A DNA stretch of 64,000 bases. Source: Lutraria lutraria. Lineage: Eukaryota > Mollusca > Bivalvia > Venerida > Mactridae. The stretch is from the NCBI GenBank assembly GCA_964023205.1, contig OZ026838.1:25943843-26007842 (forward strand), given 5' to 3'. This document shows, in pieces, positions 27,801 to 39,800 of this stretch. Numbering within the stretch: the first letter of the stretch is position 1; each line of letters starts with the position of its first letter. Below the pieces are notes generated by a model that was not told the DNA's origin, did no database searches, and saw only the letters and a list, made by a program, of their open reading frames with translations. Both the position numbers and the translations under genes were made by a program.

Positions 27801-30800
27801 AATGCTCATTATATATTGATTGTCACTGGTCATCACGGTATATCATACAGTGGAAATACCAGTACATTTTCACTTACCTTCATCTTCTACAAATGTTTTT
27901 CTTTTTAAATTTTTTGATTTGTTATCTATGGGTAGTACATCAAAATGTTCTGGTGGTATATTCTTTGCTTGTGATGTACCTGCCGAAAACAGGAATTTTT
28001 AGGATAGGTTATGATTAAGTGTGAGAATATTAAACAAGAGGGCCAAGATGGCCCTATATCGCTCAAATGACAGTCACTGTTCACTCATTAAAACATTGCT
28101 TTGAACAGGTGACCTAGTTTTTGACCCCAGACGACCTATGTTCGAATTTGTCTCACATATCATTAAGACAAACAGTCTGACTAGGTTTGGTGAAGATACG
28201 ATCAAAATTTGACATCTACAGTGTTAATAAGGTTTTCCTAAGATTTGACCTTGTGACCTGGTTTTTTATTTAAGGTGACCCATATTTGAACTTGTCCTTA
28301 TTATCATTAAGACAAACAATCTGACAAGGTTTGGCCAAGATCCAATCAAAACCATGACATTTAGGGCTTTTACAAGATTTTTACCTAAGATTTGACCTTG
28401 TGACCCAGTTTTTTAAAAAATGTGGCCCCTAGAGTGGTCACAACATAAAGTTTGACGACGCACAACGCACGACCCGGACGGAGAGTGATCCTAATAACTC
28501 ACTTTGTCTCTTTGTGACATGTGAGCTAAAAATTGAAGTATCTGAAATAAGTTTTAACTGTCAAAAAGATGACAACAGTTGGACGATAAGTTTTAACTGT
28601 CAACAGTACTGCACTCCCATCTTGTGATCATTTCTAATTATAGACTGGCCTCTGCCAATTGGACTAATTTGGAACCTTACATTCATGTACGATTTATAAA
28701 TTTATGTTAAGGGGATAAGTATCTTAATGGGCTATTCACATTTTCTAAACATCAAAAGTAGATGAAATGCCAAATATTACCTTGTATGGCCAAATCAGGA
28801 TGTACAATTTGTATATCTGCCAATACATTGTAATCACCCTCTACTGTAACACATTCTACAAAACAATACAACAAGTAAATACTGAGATTATGCATTGCTG
28901 GTTAATCCACCTAGTAAACGATTGAGAATAAGTTATGGTACGATGCATATGACAAGGACGACAGCAGAAATATTATCATTCTTTTCTCTTTTAACAGTCT
29001 TTCTAAATCATAAATTTGACTCAGACTGTTGTATTTATTTTAATATATTCTCTTGTGTATTATATGGTCACTGCAATAGAGGTTTTGAAAATAATTTTTT
29101 TTAAATAAAAGTAATTTTTTAACAACAACAAAAAAAAACAGACAAGAAAAACCTTGATAATCTGATTAGTAAAGACTATATGAATTTTCTTCATGACATC
29201 TGTCATCAGTCAGTGGAGACAATAACAAATTAATTGAGAACTCACCAGTTTTCTTACTACCATTGTCACCACTGTTGGATATCACTTGTAATGTGGCTGA
29301 AAGTAGTATTTAACAACACTTATTGTTATTTTGTTCAAAAGAACAGTTTCATAAACAGAAATAACCAACAGTATGCATAAATTGGACAAAAGCTTTAAGT
29401 TAAGAATCAGCATGTGATGGCTAACAAATGCTTCAATGTTTTGAATAATCAGCTTGTGTATTTTGGAACTAAAAAGGCACACATAAACGTAAGATTTTTA
29501 ACTGAACATTATGCAATTTGCTTGTTAGTTTCGAGATAATTAATACATTTTAAACAATGGGAGTTGCAGTACTTGTTATTGAATAATAAATTAATTACGG
29601 TTTTACCTTCTGTGTCTATATGGGTCTTTATGCCTGAGGAACCAGGCCTTTCTTTAATTTTATCCCACAGTAAATTTTCAGATACTGTAAAATGCCTTGG
29701 CTGGCCAACCCCAGTTTTCATATTGTAATCATGTTTTTCTTTTGCTGAAAGTAAATATGGTAAAGTGAGGGACTGTAAGAACACTGTCAATATTAAAACT
29801 TAATGCTTTACAGTTATATAGTATATACAAATGTATACTTACTATGAAAAGACTTATCATGACGGAATGTAGAATTAAAATTAGTAAAAGTGCGAACCTT
29901 ACATTAGAAGTGTATTTTTTATTACTTACAGCAAACTGTATAATTGATATTCAATTGATATTCAATGTAGCTATACATGTCGATCATTTGTAGTGAGTTC
30001 TAACATACTAACATAACTATTTGTGATGAGAATCACAACTTTTATTAAATTTCCTCAACAGACATGAAACACTAGCTGAAACGATTTCATGCTGCATAGT
30101 TGTATATTATACGTCTCAAAAACAATTTTTGACTCTTGTTTGACCTTTAAAAAGCATATATACAACTTGTAAATGTCTTCATTTCTCTGTGATAGTTTTG
30201 TTTGAAGGCAATAATTTTTATTTTATTACTACACATTTTGTATAATATCATTGTAAGACATATATGCATATATATATATATATCGCACTAATAAATCAAT
30301 CATTATTTATCATGTCTCTGTTTAGTTGTATCTATGATAGTAATGGAATGTTGCCAAACTGAAGAAACTTAATCTTACCCCTTTGCTTTATGTTCAGTAG
30401 CTGCTTCTGGCACTGCTCAACCGTTCTAGAGCATACTATGTTGGACCTGTAAAACAAAGATTTAACAAGTATGAGGAACTAAAATCACTAAGACATACTT
30501 AAGGCATGAGCACAAAAATGAGGGGGTGGGGCGTTTTGACTTGGTGTGCGTCATCTTGCATGAGAAGGGGCGTAGTAATCAGAAACGATCTTATATTAGA
30601 ACATACTGTCAGAACTGTTTACTTCATGTATACAGACAGGCCAAAACATCTACCATTATTTTCGTATACTACCACACTATTAATCATAACACATGACAAA
30701 CTCTGCTCTACATGGATACAGGAACGTGCAAGTAATTACAAATATTAACACCGCGCATTTAATTACTTATTGCTTAGAACAACACAAACTACATAATAGT

Positions 30801-33800
30801 AAAATACTAATGCTGAATACTTGCTGTGGATTTCTTCCCACAGCAAGCCCTTCGTCTTTGCCGTACACTTTGCCCCTTCAAATTTAGAACAAAGCTTATC
30901 GTAATAACTGGGTCCATCATCATCATTCGTGACGATCACCACCAAACTGGCTTTCTCAGCCTCTGTCCACAGAGGAGAGCGCTCCTTTTTTATTTGCGTA
31001 GCAATAACTGCATTGGCGTCCATTGTTGACAGAGCCATTGTTGACAGTATCGTCTGCTGACAGATTGCGGGAAAATTCATGCGACATTGCTTACGTCACT
31101 AAAACAGGTGCGCGTTTAACAAAGGGAGGTAACTTGTCGCTTACGTAATTAACAAACATAAAATATTCTCCGTGTATCTCAACGTTGAGAAAATCTCAGC
31201 TGAGAACTTTCTCAGGTTGAGCTGAGTTTTTTTATGCAAGTCGAAATTCTAAAGTTTGAGAAAAATCTCAGCTGAGATTTTTCTCACCCATTCTGAGACG
31301 AACTCAAGCTTGAGATTAACTCAAATCTGAGATGGTTTATGCAAGTCAGGCCTGGTCAAAAACTAGGTCAAATGGTCACTTAGTGCATTTTCAACATTCA
31401 ACATGATGTACTGACTCTTATTCAAATAGTGTACATCTGATCTTCACCAAACTTGGTCAGAAGTTGCATCTACATGATATCTAGGTCAACGTCCAATATG
31501 GATTATTTAGGGTAAAAAACTGGCCTGACTTGCATAAACCATCTCAGATTTGAGTAAATCTCAAGCTTGAGTTCGTCTCAGAATGGGTGAGAAAAATCTC
31601 AGCTGAGATTTTTCTCAAACTTTAGAATTTCGACTTGCATAAAAAAACTCAGCTCAACCTGAGAAAGTTCTCAGCTGAGATTTTCTCAACGTTGAGATAC
31701 ACGGAGAATATTTTATGTTTGTTAATTACGTAAGCGACAAGTTACCTCCCTTTGTTAAACGCGCACCTGTTTTAGTGACGTAAGCAATGTCGCGTGAATT
31801 TTCCCGCAATCTGTTAGCAGACGATACTGTCAACAATGGCTCTGTCAACAATGGACGCCAATGCAGTTATTGCTACGCAAATAAAAAAGGAGCGCTCTCC
31901 TCTGTGGACAGAGGCTGAGAAAGCCAGTTTGGTGGTGATCGTCACGAATGATGATGATGGACCCAGTTATTACGATAAGCTTTGTTCTAAATTTGAAGGG
32001 GCAAAGTGTACGGCAAAGACGAAGGGCTTGCTGTGGGAAGAAATCCACAGCAAGTATTCAGCGTTAGTATTTTACTATTATGTAGTTTGTGTTGTTCTAA
32101 GCAATAAGTAATTAAATGCGCGGTGTTAATATTTGTAATTACTTGCACGTTCCTGTATCCGTGTAGAGCAAAGTTTGTCATGTGTTATGATTAATAGTGT
32201 GGTAGTATACGAAAATAATGGTAGATGTTTTGGCCTGTCTGTATACATGAAGTAAACAGTTCTGACAGTATGTTCTAATATAAGATCGTTTCTGATTACT
32301 ACGCCCCTTCTCATGCAAGATGACGCACACCAAGTCAAAACGCCCCACCCCCTCATTTTTGTGCTCATGCCTTAAGTATGTCTTAGTGATTTTAGTTCCT
32401 CATACTTGTTAAATCTTTGTTTTACAGGTCCAACATAGTATGCTCTAGAACGGTTGAGCAGTGCCAGAAGCAGCTACTGAACATAAAGCAAAGGGGTAAG
32501 ATTAAGTTTCTTCAGTTTGGCAACATTCCATTACTATCATAGATACAACTAAACAGAGACATGATAAATAATGATTGATTTATTAGTGCGATATATATAT
32601 ATATATGCATATATGTCTTACAATGATATTATACAAAATGTGTAGTAATAAAATAAAAATTATTGCCTTCAAACAAAACTATCACAGAGAAATGAAGACA
32701 TTTACAAGTTGTATATATGCTTTTTAAAGGTCAAACAAGAGTCAAAAATTGTTTTTGAGACGTATAATATACAACTATGCAGCATGAAATCGTTTCAGCT
32801 AGTGTTTCATGTCTGTTGAGGAAATTTAATAAAAGTTGTGATTCTCATCACAAATAGTTATGTTAGTATGTTAGAACTCACTACAAATGATCGACATGTA
32901 TAGCTACATTGAATATCAATTGAACCATATCAATTATACAGTTTGCTGTAAGTAATAAAAAATACACTTCTAATGTAAGGTTCGCACTTTTACTAATTTT
33001 AATTCTACATTCCTTCATGATAAGTCTATTCATAGTAAGTATACATTTGTATATACTATATAACTGTAAAGCATTAAGTTTTAATATTGACAGTGTTCTT
33101 ACAGTCCCTCACTTTACCATATTTACTTTCAGCAAAAGAAAAACATGATTACAATATGAAAACTGGGGTTGGCCAGCCAAGGCATTTTACAGTATCTGAA
33201 AATTTACTGTGGGATAAAATTAAAGAAAGGCCTGGTTCCTCAGGCATAAAGACCCATATAGACACAGAAGGTAAAACCGTAATTAATTTATTATTCAATA
33301 ACAAGTACTGCAACTCCCATTGTTTAAAATGTATTAATTATCTCGAAACTAACAAGCAAATTGCATAATGTTCAGTTAAAAATCTTACGTTTATGTGTGC
33401 CTTTTTAGTTCCAAAATACACAAGCTGATTATTCAAAACATTGAAGCATTTGTTAGCCATCACATGCTGATTCTTAACTTAAAGCTTTTGTCCAATTTAT
33501 GCATACTGTTGGTTATTTCTGTTTATGAAACTGTTCTTTTGAACAAAATAACAATAAGTGTTGTTAAATACTACTTTCAGCCACATTACAAGTGATATCC
33601 AACAGTGGTGACAATGGTAGTAAGAAAACTGGTGAGTTCTCAATTAATTTGTTATTGTCTCCACTGACTGATGACAGATGTCATGAAGAAAATTCATATA
33701 GTCTTTACTAATCAGATTATCAAGGTTTTTCTTGTCTGTTTTTTTTTGTTGTTGTTAAAAAATTACTTTTATTTAAAAAAAATTATATTCAAAACCTCTA

Positions 33801-36800
33801 TTGCAGTGACCATATAATACACAAGAGAATATATTAAAATAAATACAACAGTCTGAGTCAAATTTATGATTTAGAAAGACTGTTAAAAGAGAAAAGAATG
33901 ATAATATTTCTGCTGTCGTCCTTGTCATATGCATCGTACCATAACTTATTCTCAATCGTTTACTAGGTGGATTAACCAGCAATGCATAATCTCAGTATTT
34001 ACTTGTTGTATTGTTTTGTAGAATGTGTTACAGTAGAGGGTGATTACAATGTATTGGCAGATATACAAATTGTACATCCTGATTTGGCCATACAAGGTAA
34101 TATTTGGCATTTCATCTACTTTTGATGTTTAGAAAATGTGAATAGCCCATTAAGATACTTATCCCCTTAACATAAATTTATAAATCGTACATGAATGTAA
34201 GGTTCCAAATTAGTCCAATTGGCAGAGGCCAGTCTATAATTAGAAATGATCACAAGATGGGAGTGCAGTACTGTTGACAGTTAAAACTTATTGCCCAACT
34301 GTTGTCATCTTTTTGACAGTTAAAACTTATTTCAGATACTTCAATTTTTAGCTCACATGTCACAAAGAGACAAAGTGAGTTATTAGGATCACTCTCCGTC
34401 CGGGTCGTGCGTTGTGCGTCGTCAAACTTTATGTTGTGACCACTCTAGGGGCCACATTTTTTAAAAAACTGGGTCACAAGGTCAAATCTTAGGTAAAAAT
34501 CTTGTAAAAGCCCTAAATGTCATGGTTTTGATTGGATCTTGGCCAAACCTTGTCAGATTGTTTGTCTTAATGATAATAAGGACAAGTTCAAATATGGGTC
34601 ACCTTAAATAAAAAACCAGGTCACAAGGTCAAATCTTAGGAAAACCTTATTAACACTGTAGATGTCAAATTTTGATCGTATCTTCACCAAACCTAGTCAG
34701 ACTGTTTGTCTTAATGATATGTGAGACAAATTCGAACATAGGTCGTCTGAGGTCAAAAACTAGGTCACCTGTTCAAAGCAATGTTTTAATGAGTGAACAG
34801 TGACTGTCATTTGAGTGATATAGGGCCATCTTGGCCCTCTTGTTTAATATTCTCACACTTAATCATAACCTATCCTAAAAATTCCTGTTTTCGGCAGGTA
34901 CATCACAAGCAAAGAATATACCACCAGAACATTTTGATGTACTACCCATAGATAACAAATCAAAAAATTTAAAAAGAAAAACATTTGTAGAAGATGAAGG
35001 TAAGTGAAAATGTACTGGTATTTCCACTGTATGATATACCGTGATGACCAGTGACAATCAATATATAATGAGCATTTGCATAAATGCAAATATTTCATAC
35101 CTTTATTTCCCTTGGATCTGGGTAACAGATTCATTTGACAAGACAGATTTAATTAACAGTGCGACAGCTGATGTAACTAATGAAAATATGCTACACTGAT
35201 TCACTTTAATTGACGATCACTGCAAGGTTATGTTAAACATCATCTTGTATGCTAAGCATAAACAATATAGCATTGATATGTTTGATTTTCAGATTGTGAA
35301 TTCCTTGGCATGAACATAACACCAGAGGAAATGACTACAGTCAAAAGACTATTCAAAAGGACCGTAAACCAAATCGAAAAAGAGAATTTAATCTTAGAAA
35401 ATATTAAACTTAGGAGACAAATACAAAAAATGAATTAACTGTTTGTATGACAAATTAGAACTGTTATTACATTTTTTGTAGGGCTGGGAACGAATATGGT
35501 TTATGATATTCGAATATTCGTTTTTTATATTCGAATATATTCGAATATTCGTTTTCATAGCTAGTTTGTTCTTAACCGATGAACGTGTCTGTTCCTTATA
35601 TACATCGTGTCCGATATATGTTGCGTCCGAATACTATGCATGTTTCAGAAGAGAGCTTAACTATGAACTTAATTTTTTATTGAAAACTAATTACAGCGGT
35701 ATTGTTTATCTTTTTTTATTGATTCTAGATGTTATGAATATGATGTGAATGAAATGAAATACAGCTAAATTTTGAAACAAACAAAAATAGGCTTCATCTC
35801 AATAAATTGTTATGCCAACATATACCAATTTCAACACTGTTACTTTAATCAATTGATTATACTGCTTTTGTCACTATCTGGTGTTCGCTGTATGGAAAAC
35901 ATGCAACACAGACAATTATCATCTGACCTAGAGAAACCTGACAATATACGCAGAACTGAGTTCATGTAAATTGTAATTAAAGTAGCCCAATTCAGGAAAA
36001 CCCGCACATACATCCTTTGTGACATCCTTATGAAAAGACAGACATAAAGCACTATGAGTTAACAACAATGTAATGGACGTTGTCTCATCAATATCTTCAA
36101 AGGATGTCTTTGTGTTCTTAACCATTATGACGATTTTCATTTGTCAATATTTATGGTATGGACAAATGTACAAAAATGTTTATTAACATTGAATGCCTCC
36201 ACAAATTTACATAACATTTAACAAAGATGCTAAGTTGAAAGAGTTTTAAGTATATACAAGGTCAAGTTCAATGTGAAATTCAATGTCAGCTATCATACAC
36301 AAGTCATATCTAACAAAGACAGGGCTCGACATTAACTTTTTCAAGAGGTAGTCAGCAGGGCTACCAGCATAGAATATGAGGAAGTCCTTGCAAAGTATAG
36401 GTAGTCATCATGAATTGAATGTATTTGATCGTGAAAGTCATTATTCAATGTACTGTTATAGGTATTATCACATTGTATATTGTGCATAAACATAAGTGAA
36501 ATTAGGCATGGGATAAACTTATGTTACAGTGTTTTTTCTCTCTTCATTGGAAATAGGCCTTAGCCTGTTGATTTTGGGAAGAATTATCACTTAAATTGCT
36601 GATTTGGGAAATAAAATAGCTGGTGTAAGTTTGAATTTTTGGGAAAACTGCATGATTTTAAAGAAATTTTCAATTGGGAAGAGGCTTATCATAGGCCTCT
36701 GTTACAGGAGGTGAAAATCACTGTGTTAAATATTAAAAATTTAAGCATAATGCTATGCCAAAATAGAATTCACTTCATTAGTACCTGCACATTCAGAGAA

Positions 36801-39800
36801 TGAAACCCTTTCCTGTTCACGTAGTCCGCTTCATTTTCTGTTGGACCGGCTATTGGTACATGAGTGCAGTCAATTGCACCTGAAACATTGGGGAATCCTG
36901 AAATAAAACAATTAAAAATGCATGTACATCATATTTTCCTTCAATAAAGGTACAGCATTTTGCTTTAAATTATGATTTTAACACTAACCGGCAATGTTTC
37001 ATTGTTTGTCACAATGCAGTGTTTTCAGATTTTGTGACATCCATATACTAAACCATTGATGATTTGACAAACTATATGAACAGTTATGTTCACACTTTCA
37101 TGGCTTGTAAGGCATTTATTTATTAAAAAAGCATTAACGCACTACAGTAACACGTACAAATATCACATCATTCAAATATTTAATAGTGTTGATAATATGT
37201 AGAGTTAGTCGAAGGTATTGAACGATGTTGTTTGCATTGCATTTCAGTACTTCCTCAAAGTCACATGATCTATGAAAGATAGCTTAACACCAGTAAACGA
37301 CTCAATGAGTCGAGTGCGTTTAATTTCCTCTTAAACACACTTTATTTCCATTTAACTTGTGTACAGTGCGATGAATTATACTAAAATCTATCAACAGGGC
37401 CTAAACTATACATTAGGAAGGCAAAGGTGAAGAGCACTTTGTCGGTGTTTCAGAATACCATAATTTAAAAATGGTCTAAGTCAATTAAGTCTGTCACATT
37501 CTGGAAAGATATGAAATGATCTGCATCAACCTACCAAGGTATTTCATATAAGTCTTTGAACATACGCATGAAGAAGCGTCTTCAGCTGTTGACTTTGAAA
37601 GAGGATAATCCATAAACAAAATCGTAAACACATTTTGTTATGGTATTTCCCAGCTGTGCATGCCATGATTTATGACACAGATGTAATCACATCCATGCAA
37701 GTATTAAATACGGTGCATTTATACACTGATAATAGATCAATCCACACAGTACAACTTTATACGAAGGCGATTCAATCCGAAATATGTTTATCCGAAATCA
37801 TGGTGTCACTTCCATTTATACATTACACCAATTAAATCGTGACAAATAACAACTCCTGAGAAACTTGTAAAGATTAGAAACAATCTTTATATGTTATACA
37901 CGATATCAGCTAGGCTAGACGAGTATTTGTATCATTTAACACTGCGTTTCTTCCATACTGAACAGCGCAAAATAGAAGAATCAACAAGGGGCAGTAATTG
38001 GTTACTACGGATATGCATTGCCGGTGATACAGTATAACAATCACGGGTTACATGTCACTAAAACTACACTAGTTATATTGGAATCTAAGTAATAAAATTA
38101 TTACCGCTTTTCTGATGAAAATCTCGGGCTGTCTTAATTTGTCCATCGCCTGTTGGGAACGTATGACTTTCTTACACAGCACCTCCACAATCGCTCTACA
38201 TACATGGTGGACGATACGGGACATCGAGGATTCCGATATCCCCACCGTGTCACCGACGACCCTCAAAAAGGCACCGGTGGCCAAGAATCTAAGGGTTGCC
38301 ACAACTTGCAGGCATGGTGAGATCGCACAATTTCTGTTGGTTGCGCTTTCCAAATGCGATACTAATGCTTGAGTTAGTGAAGAAATGAACACGAAACTAA
38401 ATCTAAAGCGACCTACGATCTCTGGATCTCGGTACATTTCTCCTACATTGGTTCTTTGACGAAAAACTCGTCAAGCTCGTCTCCTTCGACGCCTTACGAT
38501 CGCCATTTTGGTTCTAGAAGCGTTCTTTTTGAGATTTTCTCAAGCAGTTTGAGATAGGTCTAAGGGTGTCTCAAAGTCATTGAGAAAATCTCAACAAATC
38601 TCAGAATCTGAGTTGAGATTTTCGGCTGAGAATTTTTATGAAAGTCGCTTAGGTCGAAACTGAGATTTTCTCAACGAATCTGAGAAAATCTCAACAGTTG
38701 AGATTTTCTCAGAGTTTGAGATGGTTTATGCAAGTCAGGCCAGACATAACCCATATTCGAACTTGACCTAGATATCATCTAGATGCAACTACTGACCAAG
38801 TTGGGTAAAGATCGGATGAATATTATTTGAATTAGACTCCGGCCAACATGTTAAATGTTTAAAATGCACTAGGTGACCATATGACCTAGTTTTTGACCCG
38901 GCATAACCCATATTTGACTTGATCTAGATACCATCTAGATGCAACTACTGACCAAGTTTGGTGAAGAGCTGATGTACACTATTTGAATTAGAGTCCAGAC
39001 AATGTGCTGGTTGCCGCCCGCCATGGGGTTTCACATAATATGTCGCGTCTTTGACGGGCGTATAAAAAGACAACTGCATAAGTCCACTTACTTTGGGTTG
39101 AATTCTGTCAACAATAAATCACTGGTTCCCCCATTCATACTATCCATCATGGTTTTTGAAGCCGGGAACAAGAAGTCATGCAGAAGATCATGAACCAAAG
39201 ATTTACCTGCGAAGTGAAAACACCATCATGATTTACATCAGTGAGTTTAACCACATTTTTCAAGATAATTTAGTTATACATGTATATTGTGATAACACCA
39301 TTAGAGATAGTCATATAAAGTAAGATTGGAAATAATTTGTTTGTTTCATCGGGTTTTACACCATTTTCAACATTATTTCAGTCATATCGTGGCGGGCAGT
39401 TATCCTAACCAGCTTTCCTGGACTTCATTTAGGCCTTAACCAGTACTAACCACATTCTATCCATAAGCTTCTGCCAAGCTACCCCACATAATTTAGAGGT
39501 GGAGGACAATTTAACATATGATGTAATATCTTCAGTCAAATTTGTCACAGACAGTGTGGGCCTCGTCCAAGGTTCAAACTCACCGGGGTTCGAACAACCT
39601 CTCGATCATCAGACAAACGCTCTAACCACTAAGCAAGCCAGGCGGGCTATTGAAAATAATTTATCTATAACAAAAGATAATATATGGTGAATCTATCAAT
39701 ACTTACCATATTCCTCCTTACATACACCCTCACATGTAAACAAAGTTTTAATCAGTTTAAGATGACCAGCTAACAGAACGTTATCCGTTTCTTTAAGATC

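Larger units (their letters stand above)
19416..31351 (+). mobile_element. PIF/Harbinger transposon, copy 1 (candidate autonomous)
   Basis: Terminal inverted repeats start GCCTGACTTGCATAAACC at 19416 and end with its complement at 31351. Length is 11.9 kb. It carries a four-exon transposase on + and a seven-exon Myb/SANT-like gene on -, each starting near its own end and convergent. Both subterminal regions (19440-19625, 31170-31325) are crowded with 'GAGATTTTCTC' and 'CTCAGCTGAG' palindromes. Adjacent trinucleotides are CAG on the left and CTG on the right. Nested inside are a GTGAGCTAAAA repeat (28033-28531), a pogo-like element (25829-26481) and a TTAA-flanked MITE (26812-27377). Confidence 0.92.
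31523..38740 (-). mobile_element. PIF/Harbinger transposon, copy 2 (transposase deleted)
   Basis: It has the same termini as copy 1 and lies in opposite orientation, 7.2 kb long. The Myb-like gene is intact on +. The transposase on - keeps only exons 1-2. Sequence equivalent to copy 1 22432-27398 is missing and replaced by about 275 bp (35477-35750). Outer triplet is CAG (38741-38743), inner triplet CTG (31520-31522). Outside the deletion the copies differ by only scattered single bases. Confidence 0.92.

Noticed and set aside
27743..28018. 91-residue plus-strand ORF shared by both Harbinger copies (also 34859-35134)
   Set aside because: Antisense shadow of Myb-like exon 6 and its intron.
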